Of a DNA stretch of 64,000 bases, positions 1 through 8,174 are shown one piece after another. Under the pieces are notes generated by a model. The model did not search any database, was not told the origin of the DNA, and saw only the letters and a program-made list of their open reading frames with translations. Both the position numbers and the translations under genes were made by a program. This stretch comes from Schaalia sp. ORNL0103 (GTDB taxonomy: Bacteria > Actinomycetota > Actinomycetes > Actinomycetales > Actinomycetaceae): NCBI RefSeq assembly GCF_019429565.1, contig NZ_JAHXSA010000001.1, forward strand, positions 186,001-250,000. Direction: 5' to 3'. Each line of letters opens with the position of its first letter. Position 1 is the first letter of the stretch.

Positions 1-2
1 CT

Positions 3-1181
3 GAATACCTGAGCGCCCAAGCCTCCCAGATCGCCCAGGGGTTCCAGGACTACGCCCGCGAGCAGATCGAGGCGGGCGGCACGACGGACTTCGCGACCCT
101 GGCCTCGGCGTACTTCTCTCAGCCCGAGGTGCTCGAGCAGCTGCGAGCTGCCGTCTCCTCGGACAAGGTTGTCGACTCCGACAAGCTCGCCGCGAACCTG
201 ACGAAGGCCCTCGGGGACGACCCGGCCCTGGCCCAGATCGGCACCGACGTCTCCACTCAGGTCATGAACGCGATCTCCGCGCAGATCGCCGCCCAGCTGG
301 GTCGTACTCTTACCCAGGGCGTGAGCGCCGTCATCGGCCAGGTCATGCAGGAAGCCATGACGAACGCGATGACCTCGATGATGACGCAGCTGTCGAGCGC
401 GATCGGCGACCAGATCGGCGCGACCATGGAGCAGTTCGCCACCAACATGTCCAGCGCTTTCTCCATGGATCCGCAGGCCTTCGCCGAGGCCTTCAAGTCC
501 AACGTGGACGAGAAGTCCCTCGCGGCCCTCATGGCGACCATGTTCTCCACGAACGTGCCGACCCTGGAGACGAACCTGAGGAACCTGGGATGGGCGGATA
601 TCGCCTCCCCGTCGAACATTTCGATCTACCCCAAGTCCTTCGCGGACAAGGACAAGGTGAAGGCCGCCCTGGACGCCTACAACGCCGACAATAAGGCGGC
701 GGGGGCGACCGACAAGGTCATCACCTACTCAGACGTCATGGGCACGCTCATGAGCTCGGTGACCAAGATCGTCGACATCATCTCCTGGCTGCTCATCGCC
801 TTCGTCTCGATCTCGCTGGTGGTCTCCTCGATCATGATTTCGATCATCACCTACATTTCGGTGCTCGAGCGCCGTAAAGAGATCGGTATCCTGCGCTCGA
901 TCGGTGCCTCGAAGGGCGACGTGTCCCGCGTGTTTAACGCCGAGACCGTCATCGAAGGCCTGCTGGCCGGCCTCATGGGCGTGGGCGTGACCTACGGTTT
1001 GTGTGCGGTCGCCAACGGCATCGCTCACTCCTCCTTCAACGTGGACAATATTGCCCAGCTGTCGCCCGTGACAGCGCTCGTCCTGATCGGCGTCTCCGTC
1101 GGCCTGACCGTCATCGCGGGCATCATCCCGGCCTCGCGCGCCTCGCGCCAGGACCCGGTCGAAGCCCTACGCTCCGAGTGA
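3..1181 (+). CDS. FtsX/MacB-type ABC transporter permease, C-terminal part (5' end outside window)
   Basis: The reading frame is open from base 3, so this is the last 392 codons of a larger protein. The first ~240 residues are a soluble, helix-rich extracytoplasmic region with many Ala, Gln, Met and Thr. A hydrophobic helix (about 745-860 nt) follows, then the motif ERRKEIGILRSIGASKGDV, the hallmark of the cytoplasmic loop of FtsX/MacB permeases, then two more membrane helices and the typical ending PASRASRQDPVEALRSE. The family forms permeases coupled to a LolD/MacB-like ATPase and works in export or envelope remodelling rather than uptake. The partner ATPase must lie upstream or be fused. 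A hairpin follows the stop directly. The family is certain; the substrate is unknown. Confidence 0.9.
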   Translation, partial: EYLSAQASQIAQGFQDYAREQIEAGGTTDFATLASAYFSQPEVLEQLRAAVSSDKVVDSDKLAANLTKALGDDPALAQIGTDVSTQVMNAISAQIAAQLGRTLTQGVSAVIGQVMQEAMTNAMTSMMTQLSSAIGDQIGATMEQFATNMSSAFSMDPQAFAEAFKSNVDEKSLAALMATMFSTNVPTLETNLRNLGWADIASPSNISIYPKSFADKDKVKAALDAYNADNKAAGATDKVITYSDVMGTLMSSVTKIVDIISWLLIAFVSISLVVSSIMISIITYISVLERRKEIGILRSIGASKGDVSRVFNAETVIEGLLAGLMGVGVTYGLCAVANGIAHSSFNVDNIAQLSPVTALVLIGVSVGLTVIAGIIPASRASRQDPVEALRSE

Positions 1182-1187
1182 GCCGCG

Positions 1188-1215
1188 CGGCCTCGTCCCC
1201 TGTGGGACGAGGCCG
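1188..1215 (+). terminator. Hairpin after the FtsX-type permease
   Basis: A 12-bp perfect stem (CGGCCTCGTCCC / GGGACGAGGCCG) with a CTGT loop begins 6 nt after the stop codon. There is no U-tract, which is common for actinobacterial terminators. It contains the GACGAGGCC word seen in several other terminators of this window. Confidence 0.7.
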
Positions 1216-1294
1216 TGGCGCGTCCACGGGGCGCGCGCGGCTGCGCTAACCTGGACGTAACGCTTGTTTGAGTAGCCACGAGGAAAGAGGAATC

Positions 1295-1879
1295 ATGCCC
1301 ACTCCCGAGAAGCTTGCCACCGACGCGACCGTCGCCATCATGCTGGCCGACGGCTTCGAAGAGGTCGAGGCCCTGGCCGTCGCCGACGTCCTGTACCGCG
1401 CCGGCGTGCGCTCCGACCTGATCTCCGTGACCGACGCCCGCCACGTGACCAGCTCGCACGGCATCCGCGTCGTCGCCGACCTCATGCTCGAGGACGTGGA
1501 CCTGTCCACCTACACCGTCCTCTTCCTGCCCGGCGGCATGCCCGGCACCCTGGGCCTGAAGGGTACGCCCGCGATCCAGGCCGAGGTGCTGCGCCGCTCC
1601 GACGCCGCCCAGCCCATCGCAGCGATTTGCGCGGCCCCCTCGATCCTGTCCGAGCTGGGCGTCCTCGACGGTCGCCACGCGACCGCGAACCCCGCGTTCG
1701 TCAAGGCCATCGCCGAGGGCGGCGCGATCGTCCACGAGAACCCGGTCGTCGTCGATGAACAGATCATCACGAGCCGCGGCGCGGGCACCTCCCTGGAGCT
1801 CGGCCTCGAGATCGTCCGTCTCCTCCTCGGCGACGACGCCGTCGAAGAGGTCGCCCGCGGCGTCGTGCTCGCCCGCTGA
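1295..1879 (+). CDS. DJ-1/PfpI family protein
   Basis: 194 aa. The ATG at 1295 follows GAGGAAAGAGG at a good distance; the in-frame start upstream at 1268 lacks such a site. The protein is one DJ-1/ThiJ/PfpI domain. The N-terminal strand ends in DGFEEVEA, supplying the conserved Glu; the glycine-rich PGGMPGT loop is present; the nucleophile elbow reads AAICAAPS, with the Cys at about residue 110. Members act as deglycases/glyoxalases, chaperones or redox sensors, and sequence alone does not choose between them. It is followed after 40 nt by tatD on the same strand and may be co-transcribed with it. Confidence 0.88.
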   Translation: MPTPEKLATDATVAIMLADGFEEVEALAVADVLYRAGVRSDLISVTDARHVTSSHGIRVVADLMLEDVDLSTYTVLFLPGGMPGTLGLKGTPAIQAEVLRRSDAAQPIAAICAAPSILSELGVLDGRHATANPAFVKAIAEGGAIVHENPVVVDEQIITSRGAGTSLELGLEIVRLLLGDDAVEEVARGVVLAR

Positions 1880-1919
1880 CGCGCCCCGCTTCGCGCCCCC
1901 GAAAGGATCCTCCCTCCGC

Positions 1920-2831
1920 ATGAGCCCGCGTAAGCCTCGTCCCTGGCCCGACGCGCCCGCGCCCCTGGCGGCGCCCGTGGTGGACAACCACACCCACCTG
2001 CCCACCCACGTCGGCGAGATCCCCCGGCGCGAGGGCGTGGCGCTCAGCCTCGAGGAGCAGCTGGAGCGTGCCCGCGAGGTGGGCGTCACCCGGATGATCT
2101 CGAGCGCTTGCGAGCTGCCCGACTTCGATCCGATGATCGAGCTGGCGCGCGCTCACGAGGGCGTGCGCGTCGCGATCGCGATCCACCCCAACGACGCGGC
2201 GCTGCACGCGGGCTGTGCGGAGCCCTCGCCCGACGGTCTGGTCCCCGTCGTGCGCGACTACCACGTGCCCCTCGACGAGGCCCTGGCCGCCGTCGAGGCT
2301 CGGCTGGGCGATCCGATGGTCGTCGCGGTGGGGGAGAGCGGCCTGGATTACTTCCGCACCGCCGACCCGGGCCGCGAGGCGCAGAAGGAATCCTTCCGCG
2401 CGCACATCGACATGGCGCAGCGCGCCGGCCTGCCCCTGCAGATCCACGACCGCGACGCCCACGAGGACACCCTCGCGATCCTCGACGAGCGCGCGAGTGC
2501 GGACCAGCGCATCGTCTTCCACTGCTACTCGGGGGACGCGGCGATGGCGCAGCACCTCGCTGAGCGCGGATGGTACGCCTCCTTCGCCGGCCCCATCACA
2601 TACCCCGCGAACTCCGACCTGCGCGCCGCGCTCGCGGTCCTGCCGCGCGAGCTCGTCCTGGTCGAGACCGACGCTCCCTACCTGACGCCCGTGCCGTGGC
2701 GCGGCTGCCCCAACGCCTCCTACGTCATGGCGCACACCGTGCGTTTCATTGCGGATCAATGGGGCGTCAGCGAGGCGGCGGCGTGCGACCAGCTCCGGGC
2801 GAACACCGAGGCGGTCTACGGCACCTGGTGA
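1920..2831 (+). CDS. tatD: TatD family metal-dependent deoxyribonuclease
   Basis: 303 aa, a usual length for TatD. The amidohydrolase metal site is visible: DNHTHL near residue 25, VGESGLDYF (metal-binding Glu), LQIHDRDAHEDT, FHCYSGD and the final ETDAPYLTPVPWRG. TatD enzymes are 3'-5' exonucleases on single-stranded DNA/RNA linked to oxidative damage repair and DNA turnover. The start has GAAAGGA upstream. It sits directly before rpfB, the standard actinobacterial order tatD-rpfB-rsmA-ispE, which supports the assignment. Confidence 0.93.
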   Translation: MSPRKPRPWPDAPAPLAAPVVDNHTHLPTHVGEIPRREGVALSLEEQLERAREVGVTRMISSACELPDFDPMIELARAHEGVRVAIAIHPNDAALHAGCAEPSPDGLVPVVRDYHVPLDEALAAVEARLGDPMVVAVGESGLDYFRTADPGREAQKESFRAHIDMAQRAGLPLQIHDRDAHEDTLAILDERASADQRIVFHCYSGDAAMAQHLAERGWYASFAGPITYPANSDLRAALAVLPRELVLVETDAPYLTPVPWRGCPNASYVMAHTVRFIADQWGVSEAAACDQLRANTEAVYGTW

Positions 2832-2930
2832 GGGTTTCTCTCCTGTGATGAGCGCGGGTTATCGGGCCTCGCACGACCTTCCCGCGCGCGTTCTCTGACT
2901 GGTGAATTGCGTCAAAGTGGTCGCGCGACG

Positions 2931-2946
2931 GTAACAAATTGGTTAC
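2931..2946. promoter_or_regulatory. Inverted repeat upstream of rpfB
   Basis: GTAAC-AAATTG-GTTAC lies about 105 nt before the rpfB start in a 219-nt intergenic region. A TACGGT hexamer overlapping its right arm could be a -10 box, but I see no convincing -35. It may be an operator or part of the promoter of the resuscitation-factor gene. I looked for the c-di-AMP riboswitch known upstream of some actinobacterial rpf genes and did not find its conserved core. Confidence 0.3.
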
Positions 2947-3050
2947 GGTGGGAGTGTCAGTCCGAATTGGCTTGCCCGTCTGATGCGCCCGCAGTCCGCG
3001 GGGATGCGTCGGCGCGGCCCCGAAACGGAACCTACAAAGTCTGGAGACAC

Positions 3051-4211
3051 GTGAGCTTTCAGCCCTCTCGTACAACCGTCATTTCCGTCGCAGCCGCGAC
3101 GGCCCTTGTCGTGGCCGGCACCGCGGCCACTGCCATCGGCACCTCCTATCGCCACGTCACCGTCGAAGTTGACGGCGTGACCCGCGATGTCTCAGGCTTC
3201 TTCACGACCGCAGGCGATGCTCTGCACAGCGCGGGCGTGACCGTCGGCGACCACGACCTCGTCGCCCCCGCCTCCAACCAGACCGTCGCGAGCGGTGACA
3301 CCGTCGTCGTGCGCACCGCGACCGAGTACGACGTGACGGTCGACGGCAACCAGACCACGGCGTGGTCCACTGCCTCGTCGATTTCCGGCGTGCTCTCTGC
3401 CCTGCCGGCCTCCGCCGCGTCTATGGCGGCCGACCGCTCCTACACCCGCGCCGAGATGCCCGTCGCCGAGGCCGGCCAGACCGTCCATGTCGTCGCCGAC
3501 GGCACCACGACGGACGTCGTCGTCTCCTCCGACGAGGGCACGACCGCGATCCTCGAGAAGGCTGGCGTCAGCGCCGGTCCGATCGACCGCGTGACCATGG
3601 AGCACAACGGCGGCGAGGCCACCCTGCGCGTCGCGCGCGTCGTGCGCGGCAACGTTTCCTCCACGACCGAGATCCCGTACGAGACCGAAGAGCGTGAGGA
3701 CGCCGAAGCCGAAGAGGGTACCGAGAAGACCGTGCAGGAAGGCGCTGCCGGCTCCGAGGTGACCGAGACCTACCAGGAGACCATCGACGGCAACGTCACC
3801 GTCTCCGCCGTCCTGTCCACGACCCGCACCGAGCCCACCAAGCGCATCGTCTCCAAGGGCACGAAGGCGAAGAAGGCCGCGGATGCGTCGTCCAGCTCGT
3901 CCTCCTCGTCTGATTCTTCGGGTTCCTCCTCGTCCGGTTCGTCTGCCTCCGCTCCCGCCGCCGTCTCCGGCGACGACGCTTCGATCTGGGCGGCCATCGC
4001 CCAGTGCGAGTCCGGCGGCAACCCGTCGATCAACACGGGCAACGGCTACTACGGCATGTACCAGTTCTCTCTGCCGACGTGGCGTTCCGTGGGTGGCTCC
4101 GGCCTGCCCTCCGACGCCTCCGTGGAGGAGCAGACCATGCGTGCGCGTATGCTCCAGCAGCGCTCCGGTTGGGGCCAGTGGGGCTGCGCCTACAGGCTGG
4201 GTCTCGTCTGA
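3051..4211 (+). CDS. rpfB: Resuscitation-promoting factor RpfB-like muralytic enzyme
   Basis: 386 aa from the GTG at 3051, chosen because CTGGAG lies just before it and it gives a clean signal/anchor segment (residues ~8-30). Three DUF348 repeats follow (HVTVEVDG, EYDVTVDG, TVHVVADG), then a G5 domain ending TKRIVSKGTK, a Ser-rich linker (~285-305) and the C-terminal lysozyme-like Rpf domain. The catalytic Glu is E320 in AQCESGGNPS, followed by GMYQFSLPTWRSVGG and the closing Cys of WGQWGCAYR. Rpf proteins cleave peptidoglycan glycan strands during regrowth and division and are exported. The domain order is that of mycobacterial RpfB, and the tatD/rsmA/ispE neighbourhood matches. Confidence 0.93.
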   Translation: MSFQPSRTTVISVAAATALVVAGTAATAIGTSYRHVTVEVDGVTRDVSGFFTTAGDALHSAGVTVGDHDLVAPASNQTVASGDTVVVRTATEYDVTVDGNQTTAWSTASSISGVLSALPASAASMAADRSYTRAEMPVAEAGQTVHVVADGTTTDVVVSSDEGTTAILEKAGVSAGPIDRVTMEHNGGEATLRVARVVRGNVSSTTEIPYETEEREDAEAEEGTEKTVQEGAAGSEVTETYQETIDGNVTVSAVLSTTRTEPTKRIVSKGTKAKKAADASSSSSSSSDSSGSSSSGSSASAPAAVSGDDASIWAAIAQCESGGNPSINTGNGYYGMYQFSLPTWRSVGGSGLPSDASVEEQTMRARMLQQRSGWGQWGCAYRLGLV

Positions 4212-4220
4212 CGTGACATT

Positions 4221-4258
4221 GCACGCGGGCGCGGCCAGAGTCTGGCGCGCCCGCGTGC
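4221..4258 (+). terminator. Hairpin after rpfB
   Basis: A strong GC-rich stem-loop of about 17 bp with one bulged base begins 9 nt after the rpfB stop: left arm GCACGCGGGCGCGGCCAGA, right arm reading TCTGG...CCGCGTGC. No U-run. It separates rpfB from its paralogue. Confidence 0.6.
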
Positions 4259-4307
4259 GTGCACGTTAAGCTGACCGGCAGTATCGATAGCGAGTAACTG
4301 GAGAATC

Positions 4308-5747
4308 GTGAACCACCACCTGAGCACCTCCCTGAGTGCGTCCGCCGCAAGCGCCCTGCACGTCCTGGGCGCCCACGTGCGTTCCTTCGCGCCTTCCCCG
4401 CGCATCGTCCTTGGCGTCGCCGCCCTCGCCTCGGCGGGGGTCCTCGGTGTCGCCGGCGTCGGTGTCGCCTCCTCGCATACGTCCGTCATGCTCGAGGTCA
4501 ACGGCGTCTCGCGCCCCGTGACCTCCTGGGGTAACACCGTCGGCGACGCGCTGCATGCCGCGGGCGTGAGCGTTGGCAGCAACGACCTCGTGCAGCCCGG
4601 CACCGGCGAGGCCGTGCGCGACGGCGACACGATCGTCGTGCGTACCTCCAAGCCGTACACGGTGACCGTCGACGGCCAGACCCGCACCCTGTGGACCACG
4701 GCCTCGTCGGCTGATGCGATCCTCGCGGACGCCGCCCCGCTGGGGTCGGCCGTCAGCCTTGCCGCAGACCGATCCTCGTCGCGTGACGAGCTCACCCCGC
4801 TCGTGTCGCGCGCTCGCAACGTCGTCGTCACGGTGGATGGCACGACTCGTGAGGTCGCCGCACGTCCCGGACAGGACGCCCGCGCGATCCTCGAGGCCTC
4901 CGGCGTCTCCGTGCACCCCCTCGACCGCGTGAACGTCACGACGGGTGAGGCCGGCGAGCTGTCGATCAACGTCAGCCGCGTCACCCGCGGTGAGGCCACC
5001 GAGACCGTCGAGATCCCCTTCAGCGAGACGACGACGACCAGCTCTGACCTCTTCGTCGGCGAGTCCCAGGTGACGACGGCCGGCGTCAACGGCGCGACCA
5101 CGTGGACCGTGTGGCAGGAGAAGAAGGGCGACGAGGTCCTGACCTCCGTGCCGATCACCGAGCACTCCACGTCCCAGCCCGTCACCCAGGTGCGCAGTGA
5201 GGGGACGAAGGAGGCCACCCCGGCCGCCCTTGTCGCCGCCGGCATCGACCCGAAGGCCACCCTCGAGGAGAAGGTCGAGGCGGACGGCACGACCTCGGTG
5301 CGCTACCGCGCGAAGCTCGGCACGATCTCCACGAAGGAAGAGATCGCCGCGATCGCAGCCGACACGAAGAACACTGACTCCGCCACCGCTGCCGCAGCCG
5401 CCGCTGCCGCTGCCGCTGCGGGCGCTGTCCCGACCACCTACTCCGGCGAGGACCCGCGTTCGCTGGCCAAGCCCCTCGTCGCAGCCCAGGGCTGGGGCGA
5501 CAGCGAGTACCAGTGCCTGATCCTCCTGTGGAACCGCGAGTCGCAGTGGAACCCCTACGCTGAGAACGCCTCGTCGGGTGCGTACGGCATCCCGCAGGCG
5601 CTGCCGGGCTCCAAGATGGCCTCGGCGGGCGCTGACTGGCGCACCAACCCGATCACCCAGATCAACTGGGGCATCGGCTACATCAAGGGCCGCTACGGCA
5701 CGCCCTGCTCCGCCTGGGCGCACTCCAACGCCGTGGGCTGGTACTAA
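4308..5747 (+). CDS. Secreted G5/DUF348 protein with lytic-transglycosylase-like C-terminus (RpfB paralogue)
   Basis: 479 aa; GTG start after CTGGAGAA. The architecture is like RpfB: a membrane/signal segment (~25-60), three DUF348 repeats (SVMLEVNG, PYTVTVDG, NVVVTVDG) and a G5-type region. A Thr/Ala-rich linker with a run of eleven Ala follows. The ending differs from Rpf: YQCLILLWNRESQWNP, then SGAYGIPQALPGSKM and NWGIGYIKGRYGTPCSAW. This is the lysozyme-like domain found at the C-terminus of aggregation-promoting factors, with the Glu of RES as probable catalytic residue. A cell-wall role next to RpfB is inferred, most simply as a hydrolase with a different cleavage context. Confidence 0.85.
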   Translation: MNHHLSTSLSASAASALHVLGAHVRSFAPSPRIVLGVAALASAGVLGVAGVGVASSHTSVMLEVNGVSRPVTSWGNTVGDALHAAGVSVGSNDLVQPGTGEAVRDGDTIVVRTSKPYTVTVDGQTRTLWTTASSADAILADAAPLGSAVSLAADRSSSRDELTPLVSRARNVVVTVDGTTREVAARPGQDARAILEASGVSVHPLDRVNVTTGEAGELSINVSRVTRGEATETVEIPFSETTTTSSDLFVGESQVTTAGVNGATTWTVWQEKKGDEVLTSVPITEHSTSQPVTQVRSEGTKEATPAALVAAGIDPKATLEEKVEADGTTSVRYRAKLGTISTKEEIAAIAADTKNTDSATAAAAAAAAAAAGAVPTTYSGEDPRSLAKPLVAAQGWGDSEYQCLILLWNRESQWNPYAENASSGAYGIPQALPGSKMASAGADWRTNPITQINWGIGYIKGRYGTPCSAWAHSNAVGWY

Positions 5748-5764
5748 GCCTGAGAGCTTGTGAG

Positions 5765-5805
5765 GGCCGGGCCTGACAACGAAGGTTGTCGGGCCCGGCC
5801 TTTTT
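5765..5805 (+). terminator. Strong rho-independent terminator
   Basis: A 16-bp stem (arms 5765-5780 and 5785-5800, one G-T wobble) with a GAAG tetraloop is followed directly by TTTTT. It is the clearest canonical terminator in the window and closes the RpfB-paralogue gene. Confidence 0.93.
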
Positions 5806-5884
5806 GTCGGTGCGCGGGTGGGCTCGTGCTGGTGTGGTGGTTGTGCTTGTGGGCGCGCTGGTGTGGTGGCTCTCGGAGCGAGCT

Positions 5885-6036
5885 CATCCGGATAGGTAAC
5901 GAACATCCGGATAGGTAACGAACATCCGGATAGGTAACGAACATCTGGATAGGTAATGAACATCCGGATAGCTTATTAACCTATCCGGATGTGGCTAACC
6001 TATCCGGAAGCGCGCAACCTATCCGGATGCGCACCC
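5885..6036. repeat. Array A1: eight contiguous 19-bp units, 5 direct then 3 inverted
   Basis: Five direct units start at 5885, 5904, 5923, 5942 and 5961; the first three are identical (CATCCGGATAGGTAACGAA). Three inverted units start at 5980, 5999 and 6018 (first: CCTATCCGGATGTGGCTAA). Every unit is exactly 19 bp, a 13-bp core with palindromic ATCCGGAT plus a 6-bp variable tail, with no gap at the switch of orientation. The central units form an 11-bp inverted repeat around CTTATTAAC. Non-coding. The spacing and dyad suggest a multi-copy protein-binding site, but no function is known to me. Confidence 0.85.
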
Positions 6037-6213
6037 TGGCCTGGCTTGGCGCGGTACTGGGGCCTCATACGTCGCCCTGGCTTGGCGCGGTGCCCTGACC
6101 TGGTCGGATTCGATGCCTGGGCTGAGCTTGGCTCGGCGCCCGGTCCTGGCTTTGTGGGTTGGGTGGACTGTGGGGTGCGCATCTCGGCGCGTGCGTAGGT
6201 GGATGGGCGTGAG

Positions 6214-6346
6214 TATCCGGATAGGTAACGAACATCTGGATAGGTTATGAGCATCCGGATAGCTTATTAACCTATCCGGATGTGGCTAACCTATCCGGAA
6301 GCGTGCAACCTATCCGGATGCGCGTAACCTATCCGCGTGGTGTCGG
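6214..6346. repeat. Array A2: seven contiguous 19-bp units, 3 direct then 4 inverted
   Basis: Direct units start at 6214, 6233 and 6252; inverted units at 6271, 6290, 6309 and 6328. The unit family is that of A1. The central ~50 bp (6252-6301) is nearly identical to 5961-6010 of A1, so the dyad core was duplicated while the number of flanking units differs. The 177 bp between A1 and A2 hold no gene; they contain GC-rich imperfect repeats of CCTGGCTTGGCGCGGT. A2 ends about 80 nt before the DUF4230 gene. Confidence 0.85.
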
Positions 6347-6427
6347 GGTTGTGGCACCTTGACACTTACCCTACAATTCCCGTGAAGGTTACCTAATATT
6401 CATCGCGGTTGTATCAGTGAGGTCAGC

Positions 6428-7081
6428 ATGGGTTTTCCACCGTTTGCTAAGTGGGCTGCGTCGTTGGTGATCGCAGGTGCAGGATTCGCCGGTGGCATGA
6501 AGGCTGCCCCGGTATTCGGCATCGGGTCCGGGGACCAGGGCGCGGAACCAGTCGTTACCGTTGACACGACCCTTGTGAAAAACTCTTTCGCTGACATTGG
6601 TGAACTTGCCACTGAGTCCTACAACTTCACCCAGGTGGGGAAATACTCTGAGGAGGGAACCAAGGTGTTCGGCATGGAAGTGCCGGGTACGAGCTCCCAT
6701 TACCTCATTACCTATTCCGGAGAGGTGAAGGCCGGAGTGGCCGATGTGAGCCAGATTCAGGTTGAGGTTGACGAGGCGGGTCACGTTGTGACGGTGACTG
6801 TGCCTGCCGTCGAAATTCTCTCCGCGTCCATCGACCCTGCCTCGGTCGAGACCTACGACCAGTCTTTCTCCATCGTTAACCAGATCGAGGTCGGAGAGGT
6901 CACCACTTTCCTGGCGGATCGGGAAGCCGCCGCAGCAGACGAGGCCGTCTCCAAGGGCCTGCTGGACAAGGCGCAGGGGCGTTTGGAAGACATTGTGAAG
7001 AAGCAGGTCAACGCCGTTCTCGGCGAGCAGGCCAGCAAGTACGAGGTGCGCGTCGTCCTGCCGCCCGCCCCCGCCCCATGA
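6428..7081 (+). CDS. DUF4230 domain membrane-anchored protein
   Basis: 217 aa. An N-terminal hydrophobic segment (residues ~8-30) is followed by a DUF4230 domain, recognised from [22 protein letters not shown], a strand-rich middle ([30 protein letters not shown]), and a helical C-terminal region (~155-205) with EEVVTTF-like spacing. The family is widespread in Firmicutes and Actinobacteria, faces outside the membrane, and has no assigned activity. It stands alone between the 19-bp arrays and rsmA. The ATG has no strong ribosome binding site. Codon use is slightly less GC-biased than that of its neighbours. Confidence 0.75.
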   Translation: MGFPPFAKWAASLVIAGAGFAGGMKAAPVFGIGSGDQGAEPVVTVDTTLVKNSFADIGELATESYNFTQVGKYSEEGTKVFGMEVPGTSSHYLITYSGEVKAGVADVSQIQVEVDEAGHVVTVTVPAVEILSASIDPASVETYDQSFSIVNQIEVGEVTTFLADREAAAADEAVSKGLLDKAQGRLEDIVKKQVNAVLGEQASKYEVRVVLPPAPAP

Positions 7082-7132
7082 CGCTCCGAGCCTCACAGTG
7101 TCCCCAGCCCCGGCCTCGTGGGTGGCGTGCAC

Positions 7133-7146
7133 TAGACTTGCCAGCG
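7133..7146 (+). promoter_or_regulatory. -10 box for a leaderless rsmA mRNA
   Basis: TAGACT at 7133-7138 is followed after 7 nt by GTG at 7146, with no ribosome binding site in between. This geometry puts the transcription start on the start codon. It supports the GTG at 7146 as the rsmA start over the in-frame start at 7098. Confidence 0.5.
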
Positions 7147-8135
7147 TGAGCCGATCCTCCAGCCCCCGCAACCAGCGCGACACGCGCAGCCGCCTCGACA
7201 CGACCCTGCCCGAGGGCGCCGTCCCCTCCGAGACGGGCCTGCTCGGCCCCCTCGAAGTCAAGGCCATCTCCGAGGCGCTCGGTATTCGCCCCACAAAGGT
7301 GCTCGGCCAGAACTTCGTGCACGACGCGGGCACGGTGCGCAAGATCGTCGCAGCCGGTGGCGTCGAAGAGGGCGACGAGGTTGTCGAGGTCGGCCCCGGC
7401 CTCGGCTCCCTGACGCTCGCACTCCTGGAAGTCGGCGCGCGCGTGCGCGCCGTCGAGATCGACCCGCCCCTGGCCGCCGCGCTGCCCGAGACGGTGCGCG
7501 CCCGCATGAGCGAGGCCGCAGACCGCTTCCACGTCGTCACCATGGATGCCACGGAAATCAGCGGCGTCGATGACTTCGGCGTGGACTGGCCCGCCCCCAC
7601 CAAGCTCGTCGCGAACCTGCCGTACAACGTGGCCGTGCCGGTTCTGCTCAACATGCTCGAGGCCTTCCCCTCCATCCAGGGCGTCGTCGTCATGGTCCAG
7701 GCCGAGGTCGCGGACCGCCTGGCCGCCGGCCCCGGATCGCGCACCTACGGCGTGCCCTCCGTGAAGGCCTCCTGGTACGGCTCGGTCGAGCGCGCCGGCA
7801 CGATCGGCCGCTCCGTGTTCTGGCCCGTGCCCGGCGTGGATAGCGCGCTCGTGCGCCTGACGCGCCTGGAGGCTCCGCGCGGCGACGACGAGCTGCGCCG
7901 CGCCACCTTCGAGGTCACCGACGTGGCGTTCGGCCAGCGCCGCAAGACCCTGCGTGCGGCCCTCAAGAACTGGGCGGGTGGCCCCGAGGCCTCCGAGGCC
8001 CTCCTGTCGGCCGCCGGCATCGACCCGACGCGCCGCGGCGAGACCCTCTCGATCGACGAGTTCGTCGAGCTGGGACGCGCCGTCATCGAGGCCCGCGCCA
8101 ACGGTACCCTCGCGGCGTCGACCGCGGCCCGCTGA
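7146..8135 (+). CDS. rsmA: 16S rRNA (adenine1518-N6/adenine1519-N6)-dimethyltransferase
   Basis: 329 aa from GTG 7146. It dimethylates two adjacent adenosines in helix 45 of 16S rRNA using S-adenosylmethionine. Signature segments: LGQNFVHD (family N-terminus), [12 protein letters not shown] (SAM motif I), [10 protein letters not shown] (motif II), [13 protein letters not shown] (motif IV, NLPY) and [14 protein letters not shown]. An N-terminal extension of ~45 residues precedes the family start, common in actinobacteria. It lies 39 nt before ispE, the classical rsmA-ispE pair. Loss of this activity gives kasugamycin resistance in other bacteria. Confidence 0.95.
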   Translation: MSRSSSPRNQRDTRSRLDTTLPEGAVPSETGLLGPLEVKAISEALGIRPTKVLGQNFVHDAGTVRKIVAAGGVEEGDEVVEVGPGLGSLTLALLEVGARVRAVEIDPPLAAALPETVRARMSEAADRFHVVTMDATEISGVDDFGVDWPAPTKLVANLPYNVAVPVLLNMLEAFPSIQGVVVMVQAEVADRLAAGPGSRTYGVPSVKASWYGSVERAGTIGRSVFWPVPGVDSALVRLTRLEAPRGDDELRRATFEVTDVAFGQRRKTLRAALKNWAGGPEASEALLSAAGIDPTRRGETLSIDEFVELGRAVIEARANGTLAASTAAR

Positions 8136-8174
8136 GGGCCACCGGTCAGATAAGCGGTAGGAAGAAGGAACGCC

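Noticed and set aside
2832-3050. c-di-AMP riboswitch upstream of rpfB
   Set aside because: Known upstream of some actinobacterial rpf genes, but the conserved core is not recognisable here.
5989-6254. Short open frames across the 19-bp arrays
   Set aside because: They consist of translated repeat units (TYPDVRYLSG type) on either strand, with no ribosome binding site or independent support.
5885-6346. CRISPR array
   Set aside because: Units are contiguous and only 19 bp, flip orientation at a centre, and have no unique spacers; no cas gene is present.
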